Shown: positions 45,179-57,087, counted from the stretch's first letter. The stretch is 64,000 nt of DNA from Euleptes europaea (GCF_029931775.1 NW_026612051.1:372001-436000), one strand, 5' to 3'. Program-made: numbers and translations. The notes: generated from the sequence alone by a model not told the origin.

Positions 45179-46480
45179 TCATCTGTGACAGATGACCCAA
45201 TAATTTCCTGTTTGCAGATGACAGCCACCCTCAGAAGACCTCCTCTTTATTGGGAATTCTGTCTTGTAATCCAGGAAGCAAAGAACATATATACTGACAG
45301 TTTTGGAATATGTGGTGACATAAAACAACTCCCAAAGATGGCTTTCATCCATGGAAACTAATGAATATCTCGCTCTGCCATTCTCTCCAGAGTCAACAGC
45401 ACTGACCTGTCCTATGAAAACAGCTTGGCTACTGTATTCTTTCACATACAGATGTTTGATCTCCAGGAAATTGTCATTAATATCAAATATTTTCATGATG
45501 ATCAGGCTAGCAGTGGCAGTGATCTTATATCTTGGTGCTTTCTCTCATTCAAAGATCTTCTTATAGGAATCTTGATTTCAAAGCAAGAAGAATGTCTTCC
45601 CCTTAAGATACATGCCCTTTTGTTTTATCCTCATATCTCACTTTCTGAGAATGAAAACAGCCATGACGTCCCAGGTCTTTGGAAGGATACAACTTTAATT
45701 TCTGGAGTATCATCATTCTCGTCTGGGACAGCAGCCAATGTGTAGAGAGACCCATTCCACATGTGGTGTGTTTTTCTAGTCTTAGATTGCTGTTTACTTT
45801 CAAAATCTACACACCTTTTTGAACTGAATTGCCTCAAGAAGTTACATTAAATGATTTTGAAGCTCTTTCCACATTCTGAACAATTAGAAATATCATTTTG
45901 TCATTCCTACCATCTTCCATGCACATTTTTGAAACAGCAATGAGTAAAAAAAATAATCCTTTGGGTTTGTTTGAACTTTATAAGCAGAGGAATCTTGTCA
46001 ATCACATGCAGCAGAAGGACTTACAAAAGAACACTGTCCACTTCTGTGGGAACCCCATTTGCAGCATGAGTTTAAAACTGATGTCCGACTGCACCTCTAG
46101 GTCTAATGGTTGTTCTGGCAAACAGTATTTTTTACAGTCATATGCTACACTCACAAAACTGCTATAATTGTGGATGCTTTTATTTCTCTCGCCTAAAAAT
46201 CCTGAGCGGTTTTCTGAAAAAGTCTGTTTCCAGTGTACTGCTTTCCAAAGTAATTATTAATTAAGTAATGGCTTAGGAATGCAGGCAGAGTTTTTTTTTC
46301 TTTTGTTTAATTATAAAAGCAATAAAAAAGTATATAAAAAAAGGAATGCAGGCAGAGTGATTGTTTCTTCTATAAAGAATTCTTAGCTCCACTCCATAGG
46401 GCTGCAGGGTATTTCCAGTAGCTATCTCCAAGCGGGGGAGACTGATCTTCTCCCAACCTGCTCTCTGGCATGCAAACAAT
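45179..46480 (-). pseudogene. Decayed protocadherin variable exon
   Basis: The minus strand holds cadherin-repeat remnants in the right order. At about 46470-46380 is PRLEIATGNTLQPYGVELRI, like an EC1 strand. At about 45730-45690 is DENDDTPEIKVVSF, like the EC3/EC4 linker V-D-NDNAPEI-V-SF. At about 45500-45300 are MKIFDINDNF, VSAVDSGENGRARYSLV and VLCFLDYKTEF, like the EC4/EC5 linker and EC5. Membrane span, tail and donor were not found, and the frame is broken many times. The orientation and spacing to the orphan promoter at 46.98 kb are those of the intact exons. Assignment to a subfamily is not possible. Confidence 0.6.
46275..46358. mobile_element. Tiny A/T-rich insert between 17-bp direct repeats
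   Basis: aggaatgcaggcagagt occurs perfectly at 46275-46291 and 46342-46358. Between them are 50 bp starting with a T run and ending in A-rich sequence. This looks like the extreme 3' end (with poly-A on the minus strand) of an L1-type insertion, inside the decayed exon. Confidence 0.6.
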
Positions 46481-46590
46481 TTCGGCTGTGCAAACATGGA
46501 CGTGACCTGGGTATTTAGCAACAAAGGCCACGCACGGCTCGCATTAAATTTCCTGCAGAATACAACAGAAGACCCCGCGAATGGAAATCA

Positions 46591-46740
46591 GCAAAGAAGT
46601 CTGCGGCGTTACTTTCTTTTGCAAGAAAGTCTGCGGCGTTACTTTCTTTTGCAAGAAAGTCTGCGGCGTTACTTTCTTTTGCAAGAAAGTCTGCGGCGTT
46701 ACTTTCTTTTGCAAGAAAGTCTGCGGCGTTACTTTCTTTT
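46591..46740. repeat. 30-bp minisatellite, five units
   Basis: Five head-to-tail 30-bp units of the type gcaagaaagtctgcggcgtt + actttctttt. The last four are identical and the first has two changes. 30 is a multiple of 3, so open frames run through on both strands (VCGVTFFCK or KESNAADFLA repeats), but nothing suggests translation. It lies between the orphan promoter and the decayed exon. Confidence 0.95.
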
Positions 46741-46967
46741 GCATATTCTCCGCAGCGTTGCCTGCAGTACAAAGAGAAAGCTGGAATGTGTTTTGTAAAA
46801 AAAACAAAAAAAAAAACCCGATTCTTACCTATCAAACGACTTGCTCGGAGAGACCTTTTTCAGGGCGGTGTAAACGACAGCGCTGGAGAAAGCACAATGG
46901 AGAATGCCTTCCCGGGCTGCAAGAAAAGCAACGGAGCTGCCGACGCCCCTGCGGTAAAGGCTGCACT

Positions 46968-47002
46968 GTGGTTGTCAACAGCGCCACCACGTGTTTGAAT
47001 GA
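46968..47002 (-). promoter_or_regulatory. Orphan CSE/CTCF-like element
   Basis: gttgtcaacagcgccaccac then gtgtttgaat. On the minus strand: acgtggtggcgctgttgac. It shares the core aacagcg-c-c-c with the gamma-A promoters and fits a CTCF site (ggtggcgct). The flanks (46840-47000) are CpG-richer than the surroundings. Downstream lies only the decayed exon at 45.2-46.5 kb. Confidence 0.65.
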
Positions 47003-47109
47003 AAAACTACACCGGATTCAATGTGAAACGTGGAAAACCTCTCTCAAGAAATGCACGCAACGGAGACCATTTCCAGCAAAACGTTTAAAGCGGTTTGAAA
47101 CCACTCACG

Positions 47110-47471
47110 TCTCGAATTGATAAAGCATACGAATATATAACAATGGCACAGTTAACTGAAACACTACAGAAAGAGACTCAGAAACAAAATAGAGACAAAT
47201 GGAAACCCTTCTATGAATACATTAAAACCAAAAAATGACAATAAAATCCTATAAGACTCAGCAGATTCATATTTGAGATCGAACACAACTAATTTATAAG
47301 TTAATGTATTACGACACCTTATAAGGGGGTGGTACAAGATATATTAATGCTGTACAATATCTATATATTTATCTATCTATATATATTCTTTTTTTATTCC
47401 CTTGCCCTTCTTTCCTTCTGTATCCCATTTATAATTAAAAATCAATAAAAATATTTATAAAAAAAAGAAAA
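47110..47471 (+). mobile_element. L1 LINE 3' end with target duplication
   Basis: The + strand encodes an L1 ORF2 C-terminus (NRDKWKPFYEYIKTKK then stop), a short 3' UTR and a poly-A tail. Flanks gaaaccactcacg (47097-47109) and gaaaccactcatg (47472-47484) differ at one of 13 positions. Severely 5'-truncated. It landed about 110 bp from the orphan promoter. Confidence 0.85.
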
Positions 47472-47484
47472 GAAACCACTCATG

Positions 47485-48343
47485 ACTCTTGTGGCTTTAA
47501 CATGAAGCAGGGACATAACATGTAAGGAGAGATCTGTGATGGATGCTTGCAGTGTTTTACAGTACCAATGGAACAAGGTGTGCCTGTCAATCGTAACCTT
47601 TCTTACAGAAAACAACCTTTATTGGCATTTGCAGTAACAAAACACATAACCTTTCTTAGTTGACTGTGAGTGATGGTCTATCCCAATGGTCAAAATTAAG
47701 AGGTTAACGGATTTTCCTCTTAATCTCAGAATATGAGAGAACAGTCTGGGGCACAAACCTTTGAAGGGTGGAATCGTCAGTGGGTTGAACAACATTAAGT
47801 GGAACTAATGGTCGTTTGGTATCGTGTTACTTGCTTCTATCTTAAATGTGCTGCATATTCCCCGCACACAGAAGCCATAACAGTACCTGTCCAGATGGCT
47901 TGCAGCAGGGCAGCGAAGAGAAATTCTCTTAATTCCTCTTTACCCAGATTTCCCCTGAAATCCAATAATCAGTTTCTTTCCTCCTTTTTAGGAATTTGGA
48001 ATCGGTTTTTAATCAATTGCATTTTGATCAAAGAGAAATCCCAAGAGAGGAAGGGCAGGTTCTGCAGAATTCCATAGCATCACTCTGTAGATGTTCAGAG
48101 ACAGGCAATGTCTCCCCCAACCTCCCTATCCTTCTGCTAGAGTGCTACTGGGAATGTTTTCAAGCAGCACGACATTTCACAAGAAATTTAAGGCTTTGAG
48201 AAATCTTACATCCTAAACCTGCAGCCTCCTCTTGCAGAAATCTGATCCTTTCTCATCAATGATCTCTGGTGTCCTGTCTTCTTTTCTGTACCTGTTTGTG
48301 TGTTCTGCTGGAGAAGCAAAATCCTTAGCCCATTCCTCTCCCC
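47485..48343. other. Gene-free interval
   Basis: Non-coding DNA. No gene or repeat recognised. Confidence 0.4.
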
Positions 48344-48476
48344 TAGGGTGGCCAGATCCAGGTTGGAAAACTCCTGGAGATCTGGAGAGCCTGGGGAGGA
48401 CAGGGACCTCAGCAGATATAATACTATAGAGTCCACCCTCCAACATATCCATTTTTTCCAGGGAAACTGCTTTCTG
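48344..48476. mobile_element. hAT-type MITE, one-ended
   Basis: Starts tagggtggccagatccaggt and keeps the first two-thirds of the family body. The right inverted repeat is missing. Confidence 0.65.
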
Positions 48477-51400
48477 TAATTCTGCCCCTTACTACAAGTA
48501 AACCATAGAGAAGGATTGCTGCCTATCCACTAGGAAATCATTTGCCTCTGAGATCCCTTAAAGGGCATGGACACTAATACAGGGGGGAGAGGCTGAGCCT
48601 GTGTCTCTTTTTTCTGCTGACAAGTGGGTACGTGCAGGTACAGACCAGGAGATTGGAAATAGATCACACAAACAAGATGCATGTTTACACAGACTCAGAA
48701 ATCTCTCCTAGACCAGTGGGATGGTGCAGTGATTGACAAAAAGGTAAAGTAATGCAGATATGCCAGTCATTATTATCCTGTTCAGCAGGAAGATGAGCTA
48801 TCTACTGTGGTTGGATGATATCTCTGTCATACACGCGTCTGCTGAGTCAATCTCTCCACCTCCTTCCACCTGCTCCTCAGGAAAAGAAACCCAGATTATT
48901 ACCAAATTATTATTACCAAGATATTATTACCAAATTCAATAGTGGGAGTGATTTTGGATTGTCTGTTAGATTATCATTGGACTGAATACAGTCTGAAAAA
49001 AGTCCTTTCATTATATATGTGTCCATACATCTCAGCAGTTTCTCCAGGTGCCATAACAATTCTGTTGTATGAGTTTTCCATTGGGTTGATTTACTTTGTG
49101 AATCTGCTTCTCAATTTAGTTTTAATCTTTCAGTCCACAGATTGTACTGTTGAACAAATATCCCCCCTCCCATTACATTTTCAATCCAGATCAGCATCAG
49201 GACAGTATTTAATCATAAATGTAAGTTTTATTGGGAAATGGAAAGCAGAAAAATGAGACCTGTAGTACAATTCATTGCAGCATTATTCCTGTCTACACCC
49301 ATTAAGTTCAATTGACTAAGACTGGGAGTAACTTTGATAAGTATACCCCTGTTAGGGTATGATTGTTGGAGCATAAATAATTAGGATTTCCCCCCTCCTT
49401 ATCACACAAGTGCAGCCAGCAAAGTAAAGAGCACTGTGTGCAGTTTATGTATGTCCTTACATGGTAAAGGATTGCACTAATTGATTCTGTAGGAATGTCC
49501 AGTTATTATTGTTCTTCAAAGAAGGTTGTGTTTCTTCTGAAATTTTTGAACTGCTCAGTTGACATAGGAAAGGAGTGCAGCTAAACCCTTTAGCCATTAC
49601 CTTTTTGTGGAGAGAGGACAATCGTGTAGGAAGCCAACCAACCTGGTGCTAAAAGAGTCTGTTGCTATCTAAAACACCATGAGCAGTTTGTCAGGAGGAA
49701 AGAATTGATGTGAGGTTGCTATATGAAATCGACCCAGGCCTCATTCATTTCAGGTGGCACAAAAAGTATTTGTTATGGATGCTTCCCCCACCCCCATTCC
49801 AATCTTGACAAAATAGTGTCTTTGCAACTGTCAAGCAGGGCAGTAATTGGATTACACTAATTAGATTAAAGCTGCCCACATGGCTAAAGAGATGCCTTTA
49901 ACGAACAGTGATGGAGGTGTGTTTGCTGCAGATTCAGGGGGTCTGGCATGGGAAATCTGAGGCTGGCACTAGACCTTACAAGGACGTTGTGGTTTCGGCC
50001 AAACAACGTATCTCCTCTCCTGCCTATTTCCCCGGTAACATCTAGTAAAATACAGTGCAGTAAATGGAACGGAGAAGGGTGTTTGATGGGATTTACAATA
50101 CACAGGTGATATCATGCTTTAAAAAAATATATTAGACCTTCCTGGAAGAAAGAGGGCCTGCAACAAGCCAAATTGTTCCAGTCACATCTGGTTCTGCGTC
50201 ATGTTCATGTTCTGTGTCGTGTTCATCCTTATCACAATGGCATCCTTTCCGTTTTGGATTTGAGGCATGATTCAGGGTCCCAGCTGTTGTGAGGATTGTC
50301 TGGCACACGTGATGAGCCTGACTAACCATCCATTTCTTCCTGCTAGGCCTGTGACCTAGCAATGCTCTCCTGTAAATCTGAGGTCTACAGGAATACTCTG
50401 TTTCAAGGAGTACATCAATGATAATTAGAGATACTTTACAGATACATGCAAGCTTCATCTGCCAGCAGTAATGAAGAGCGGGGAAGAAAACGTTTCCTTC
50501 TCGTAGTTTTGGAAATCAGAGTGGGAGTTGATTGGCAGTAAATTCAGGGCAAACTAGAGGAAGCCCTGACAAAAATGATGCTTTATGGGCAGATGAATGT
50601 ATGTCTTTTTTGGGAACAAATTTTTTCTCTATTAAATATTTCACATTACTTGAAAAATGGGGGGGGGGCAACATCTAAGTCCACTCCAGCTATGAAATGA
50701 TAGCTTATAAAGCTGGATTCTGCTTTGAAAATCATTTATGAACAGTTTTTAAGGAAGTGGTTTTATTATTTTATGAACATACAAACATAATATTGAAATC
50801 TGGCAAATAATAGGTAAATGTTTCCAGCATTTCATTTTCATCTCAACAGAAAGGAGAGAGCACACATAAGAAAGGTTTACCAGCCTTTCATAACTCCACA
50901 GGATTATGTTTTACCAAACTTCGGGTACAGTCAACATCCTTTGAAAACAGTGGGTTGCCGCTGATTATTCCTTTCTGCTAAAGTGAGGAATCTTCCTCCA
51001 ACACAGTGATGCTCCTTTTCTGGAATGGGGCACCTTGCTTAGTGGAAAGGACTCATTGGCTTTAACACACTATTTCCTTGGTTCCAGTTGGGGATGGACT
51101 GCCCACCTCTTCACCTAACTTTTCAGCTATTCCATAATACTACTTGTTTACTCTCTTTCATCCAGAGGTCAAAATATTTCACCACTGTGAGTTTTCATCA
51201 TTGCTTAAATACAGTACAATTCCCAAAATACAAATGTTTACCAAAAAAAACTAGTCCTAACCCACACAATCACGTAACCACAACTGTGTAAGCACACCAC
51301 TGTAATATACTCTACAATTCTTTTGTTAAGATGTGAGAGCTTTACCATGGGATTGTGCCTGGGTTTACCCCTGAACTTTCCCTTTTGTGGAAGAGATCAG

Positions 51401-51658
51401 ATTGGTGGCAAATCCAATTCAGTTACCATGGGGAAAGTCTCCAGCACTGGATGAGCCAGCATTTAAAGGATGTGCAGACAGTTAAAAAATGTAGGGTACT
51501 TCTCCGGTCCTCTTGAGCAGGAAAGGTGGCTAAAGTCTCCTTTTGAAAAGCAGTCATTGCAAAGGAATTGTAACTAGCTGGCATATTTTTCCTCACCATG
51601 AGGTAAATAAGAAAAGTTAAATTTCCTGAGACTTGTGCCCAGACCAGGGGTTCCTCAG
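48477..51658. other. Gene-free interval of about 3.2 kb
   Basis: Mostly AT-rich non-coding sequence. A short imperfect tandem (gttcatgttctgtgtcgtgt near 50200) is present. No protein resemblance was found in the frames of up to about 108 codons. Confidence 0.4.
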
Positions 51659-51856
51659 CAGGGTTCTCAGCTCCAGGTTGGGAAATATCTGGAGATTTTG
51701 GAGGTGGAGCCTTAGGAGGGCAGAGTTTGGGGTACAATGCCATAGAGTCTACCCTCCAAAGCAGCCATTTTCTCCAGGTGAACTGATCTCTGTTGCCTGG
51801 AGGTCAGTTGTAATCCCAGGAGATCCCCAGCCACCACCTGGAGGATGGCAACCCTG
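51659..51856. mobile_element. hAT-type MITE with perfect 8-bp duplication
   Basis: Starts cagggttctcagctccagg and ends ggatggcaaccctg. Flanks ttcctcag at 51651-51658 and 51857-51864 are identical. Confidence 0.88.
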
Positions 51857-52069
51857 TTCCTCAGCCATTAGTACAGGGATTAATCAGCTGAGCAAAACGG
51901 AATCACTGCCATTGTAAATGGTCATATCTTTCAAGAACACATTTGGATTTCATGTAATAATGTCCCACCTTGTACTTCTTGCATTTGGGGGCCTTTTGGC
52001 CCTGCTGTTAACAATTCCCCCCCCCCTATAACCATCCATATGGAATATATGTCTGCCAGCTAAGGAGCC

Positions 52070-52195
52070 ACCATTCATCTGATGAAGTGGACTCTAGACC
52101 ACAAAAGTTTCTGCCAGAAATACAAATGTGTTGGTCTTTAAACTGCCACAAGACTCTTGTTTTCATTTTGCTATAACAGATTGATATGGCTTCTG
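52070..52195 (+). repeat. Unclassified dispersed repeat
   Basis: ctgatgaagtggactctaga ccacaaaagtttctgcc ... ggtctttaaactgccacaag is a diverged relative of the sequence at 61637-61730 (gtgactcacgaaagctcata, gatgctactggactcttgct). Transposon class not determined. Confidence 0.5.
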
Positions 52196-54019
52196 GAATT
52201 AAATTTTAGTGAAAGTGTGTGTGTGTGTGTTGTGTGTGGATACTACAAAAGAGAGGTTTCTAGCACTTGGCTAAAGAAAAAAGAACAGAGACAAGCATTT
52301 TAAAAAGTAAGTATACACAGAAACTAAATATGACCAAGTAGCTATGAACACAATTCACAGGAAGATTCTCCCAACTGAAATGAACGGGAGCCGAGTGATA
52401 GCACCACTCCCGTTCGCAGCTCCTGTCCTTTTCCCTGTGGCTTGTGAGCTCCCCTGTGCTTTGTGTGTCAAAGCTCTTTCTTGCTTACTGCTCAGTGTAT
52501 ACATACTTATTCACTTGGGACTTCCCAGGAAGGGGCAGGATACAAGTAACAATTGCGGGCCAATCTTCTATATGACAGAGAAGGGGCAGGCAATGGGATT
52601 TCTGAACGATTGCAATAAGCATTGAAAATACTTTGAAAAGCAGCAAAATTTCTACAGTCATAAACTGAAGATTAGGAAGAATCACAAGCAAGCATGCAAG
52701 GGTTTCTCTTACGCTTCCTTCACAGCTAGATCAACGGAGCAGCTGTCTGTTTTCAAATTGTAAGAAGCAGAAATAATGAAGCAGCTATATAACAGGGAAG
52801 CATATGGGTACAACCCACCCAGAAGTTCTCCTGGACAAGCCCTACTTGAATGGGTGGCAGCTGAGTTAACTGGGATTGTGTAGGAGAACTGTTGGGTGTT
52901 TCTGCCTGATGTCTTTCTCTTTTTCGTAAAGGTCTCATCATGGGGGGGGAGGCAGGCTTCAGTCTTCTTGTGCGACACTTGGTCTCCTGCTTCTTATTTG
53001 TCCTTCAGTGCTATTATGATGGACAGAGTTGGTCATCTACTGATAAGAAAGCCAGTCATTTTGGCCAATGTTTGCATTTGCAGTTATAGCCTGATTCCCA
53101 GCGCAACCTGGGCCTCCAGATCTGGCAGCTGAGTCTTCAGAGACAGCACCTCTGGCCTGCAAAGAATATAAAAGGATATATTAGCATTTCTGAATATTGT
53201 GTATAGTTTTCTTTCCATAAATGCTATCAGGTTGTTTAGCCAAAATTGCAAGTGTTCTGTCTGAAGATGAAGACATCCTGGTTACTGTAAAAGTTAATGC
53301 TCAGGTCATTTAATGGTGGGTTAAAGCTGTACCAAAGGAATCCCCCCGCCTTGCCATGCCAGCAAAAGCAAGGGGTAAGTGCTGGGTTACTACCATCTTG
53401 ACAGAAGAACTTTGCTGGAAGATTGGACCCAAGGGGTTAAGGGAAGCTGCGAGTTTAATGGGGATACAACCAACATCATTCAGATTGAGTTACCCCTGGG
53501 CATGTAGCCGGGGCCATAACACTGGGAAACCACATGTATCTAGAAAAGGATATATCAAAAAATATTACAATACTAGTCTAGCAGCAGTCTAGAAACAACT
53601 CTCCACTCTGGTTGACTTAATGACCACGTTGCAATATTTTCATAAGAATGATAATAAAAATCACAATATTCCCCTGAGTATCTCCACTCTACTTTCCCCC
53701 TTCCCTCCACAGTAATCCCCACTCAGGTCAAATGTTGGCCGCCATGATACTATCTCAATCTGCTGGTCTTATAATGGAGGGCTAGATTCTGGAATGCTGT
53801 GCCTAAATAGACCAACAGACAGACAGACATTTTTCTACCAGGACACTGTGATAGAAGAGATCAAAGGAGAGAAAAACCCAACATGCTACATGAATGTAGT
53901 GCTATGTCATTCCAGTCTCTTACTTTTATTAAAGAAGTAACAGAGGTGCAGATGAAGCAATTAAGAACAAAGTAAAATTGATTAAAGGAAAGTCAAGGAA
54001 CAGTGGCCAGGTATTCACC
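52196..54019. other. Gene-free interval
   Basis: Non-coding DNA, with a short (tg)n near 52217. No gene is supported. Confidence 0.4.
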
Positions 54020-55335
54020 TACAGCATCCTTCTATCCTGATCTGGATCTCATCAACCCTGGTTAGTACTTGGATGGGAGACCACCAAGGAAATTCAGGGT
54101 TGTTATGCAGAGGCAGGCAAAGGCAAACCACCTCTGAAAGTCTCTTGCCTTTAAAACCCTACGGGATCACCATAGGTCAGCTGTGACTTTTTTTTTAAAA
54201 TATATTTTTTATTGCATTGGAAGTCATTTTACATCTCCATACCTTTATAATTACAATTTACACTTTCTTTCTTCCAATACAAGTTTCCCCCTTTCCCTCC
54301 CCCCACGGACCAATCCATAATATCATATTTTCATATTTTCAGCCATGAGCATAACCTTTTTAGTTTTACTAAAGTCTCTTCGTTGGATTCTCCTCTTTTC
54401 ACCCAATTAATATATGGGTTCCACTTAGTCTTCATTTCCATTTCTTCTGTTTCTCCCATCGTCTGTTGTTTTAAGTATCCCAATACATCTGTTTGCACGT
54501 ATTCGAACACATAATTATTCCACCTGTCCATAGTCCACTTTGTTTTATCTTTCCATCCAAAAGCTATAACTGCGTGAGCCGCTAATATCATCGCTTTAAA
54601 CATCTCTTGTTCACTCTTTTCTACCTTCTCACAACCCATTATTCCCATAAACATCAGGTCTACAGTTACTTGAAGTGTAATCTTAAACAATTCTCTAATT
54701 TTACTAAGTATTTTGTTCCAAAATTCTACTACCCTTGGGCACTCCCACCACAAATGTGAGAACCACCCCTCTTTCGCATTACAATGCCAACAATTCGGTC
54801 TCATTCCTTTGATCATATGTGCTATTTGGGCCGGTGTTCGGTACCACTTCAGCATTATTTTCCTTTCCAACTCTTTATATCTATCTATCTTCAACATTTT
54901 AATACCCTTCATCATTTTATTCACCATTTGTGTTGATATTGTGGTTTCTTTTGCCCATTTTGCCTGTATTATTCTAATCATAAATTCTTTATCTCTTATC
55001 ATCATTCTGTATATTTTCCCTGCTAATCCTTTTCTAATATATGCTTCACTCTATTAACTCTTCCAATTCATTGTCCTCTCTTTTCATACATTCTCCCCAT
55101 CTTCCTTGTTTTACTGCTTCATATAGTCCCCTCAGTCCCAGCCAATGTCTTTGGCCCACTTCATCTAATACTCTCTGAAAAGGTTTCAAATTTCCTTGGT
55201 GATCTAATATGTCCTTCACTCTATAATAACCCTTATTTTTCATTTTTAACCCTAAGTTACCATCTATAACACTTTCTTTCACACAAACTATTGGGTCCAA
55301 GGTCAGCTATGACTTGACAGTACTTTCCACCACCA
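54020..55335 (+). mobile_element. 5S-derived SINE, split by an L1
   Basis: Left part 54020-54189: ggttagtacttggatgggag, accaccaaggaa and gcaaaccacctctgaaagtc. The right part resumes at 55300 with gtcagctatgacttgacagt. The halves join where other copies are continuous. Same family as at 38822. Confidence 0.75.
54190..55299 (-). mobile_element. L1 LINE 3' end inserted into the SINE
   Basis: Bracketed by aggtcagctgtgactt (54174-54189) and aggtcagctatgactt (55300-55315), a 16-bp duplication with one mismatch. The poly-A tail shows as t(9) at the left edge. The minus strand encodes the ORF2 C-terminal region in two frames. The longest stretch, 224 codons (55005-54331), has the L1 Cys/His motif CWHCNAKEGWFSHLWWEC. 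5'-truncated and non-functional. Confidence 0.88.
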
Positions 55336-55829
55336 ATATACTGCAGTCAGTTATTCTGTATTATACAACCCTTTTTTGGTTGTATAATACAGAACAACTT
55401 AAGTGACCAAAGTCTGCCCCACTGTTGATAACTTCCTGTGCCATGCATCTTTAAACAATCAACACAAGGCGATTAAGCGTAAGACAAAAAGGCGTTTTGT
55501 GGTGCTTTAAACTAGCCGCTTTGGTATGTCTTTAAGATTAGTCTTTTAGGTTTCAGGTTAGATTTAGTTACTGTCCAGCCATAAAAGCTTATGCCCCAAT
55601 ACATTTAAGGAGCAACAGGGCTCCTTTTTAAAGCTGCCACAGGAATGGGGAAAGTGTGGATTTATTCTGAAAGCAAAGTGGCTTCCATACGGGGATGGCT
55701 TCCCTGTTGCTGGTGTAGCTGCAGATAAAGCACAGCAGCTATGGGGCATCCGCATGGCAAGTTTCTCTGCAGTTTCCCTGCTGAAATCCCCTGGAAGTGA
55801 TCACTTGCTCTCCCCTGAGACACCAGGAA
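55336..55829. other. Gene-free interval
   Basis: Non-coding. ggttgtataatacagaa occurs twice, in opposite orientation, near 55355 and 55378, forming a short hairpin. Nothing else recognised. Confidence 0.4.
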
Positions 55830-56900
55830 ATCTGCTGTTTTTTAAAGAAAATTTATATTTATTTATTTTACATATTAATACAGAAAAAAGAAAAAATATT
55901 AGGAAGAAGAAGAAGAAGAAGAAGAGTTGGTTTTTATATGCCAACTTTCTCCACCACTTAAGGGAGACTCAAACCAGCTTACAATCACCTGCCCTTCCCT
56001 TCCCCACAAAAGGCACCCTGTGAGGTAGGTGGGACTGAGAGCACTCTAAGAGAGCTGTAACTTGCCCAAGGTCACCAGCTGGCTTCGTGTGTAGGAGTGG
56101 GGAAACAAATCCATTTCACCAGATTAGCCTCTGCTACTCATGTGGAGGAGTGAGGAATCAAACCCGGTTCTCCAGATCAGAGTCCACAGCTCCAAACCAC
56201 CGCTCTTAACCACTATACCACTTGGCTCCCAGACAAAAAACAGACAAAAAAAGGATAATATAGATAGGACTGGGATTACTACTACTCATTAGAACACTTA
56301 ATAAATTCAGAGCAAAGCCATAATTAAAACTTAATGCTTTAAGCTTACCTAGCACAATATTAACATAGTGTAAAAGAAGAGATATCACAATGCTTTAGAA
56401 GTCACACCACATTTGAAAACATCTTCACTGATTATCTGATAAATAATTTAAGAAATAGTTAAACCGATGAATAAGATATATGGCCTGATTCAATTATTTC
56501 TATGAAGCCCATAATTATTTCTATTCGTCCTAGCAAAACAGTCCCTTCTATATTCCCTATAGTTACTTAAAATATGTTAATAAAATAAAACATATTACAG
56601 TACATTTAAAAGTTTGCTTCTCTAAAGAAATACAATTCACATTTAAGACAATAGCCTAACTTTAACTTGGTTTTTAGAAGCAATATGAATAATATAATTT
56701 CCATTTATTTTCAAAAACATTTCTTGGCCTTTTGTTAACATAGCTTGTCAGTTTTGCCATTGCCACATATTCAGCAATTTTGCTATTCCGTTCCTCCAAA
56801 CATGGACAATCTTCTGATTTCCGTTTCATTGCTAATACAACTCTCGTGGCTATAACCATATACTTAAATAGTTCTACTAAGATTTTAGGTATAGTAAAAT
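55830..56900 (-). mobile_element. L1 LINE 3' fragment, interrupted by a SINE
   Basis: The minus strand near 56860-56675 encodes AKLTSYVNKRPRNVFENKW, an L1 ORF2 C-terminal pattern. The sequence continues to A/T-rich 3' UTR on the left, broken by the SINE at 55904-56231. Limits approximate; old. Confidence 0.5.
55904..56231 (-). mobile_element. tRNA-derived SINE
   Basis: The left end is an (aga)n tail. The body has ctgtaacttgcccaaggtca and caaacccggttctccagatc (box B complement). The right end, ccgctcttaaccactatacc acttggct, is the box A complement. Nearly full length. Confidence 0.8.
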
Positions 56901-57087
56901 ATCATTATACCAATACAGTGTCATAACTATGGGAGTAGCAAGTTCTATAAATTCACAGCTTTTTTTTTTTTAAGTCCCTATTCCCTTATGTTATAAAGCT
57001 ATACCTTTTCCCTTATATCCCTGCAAGGGAAGGAGATAGAGACTTACTTTTAAAAAATGAAAGCTGGGAATTCAGAGAACCTACTTT
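56232..57087. other. AT-rich interval, mostly old L1
   Basis: Largely covered by the L1 fragment described above. No gene. Confidence 0.4.

Noticed and set aside
46591-46740. CRISPR-like array
   Set aside because: The units are directly adjacent without spacers and the genome is vertebrate; this is a minisatellite.
46581-47120. 179-codon + strand frame with five VCGVTFFCK repeats
   Set aside because: It is the translation of a 30-bp minisatellite whose unit length is a multiple of three; the opposite strand is equally open. No homology outside the repeat.
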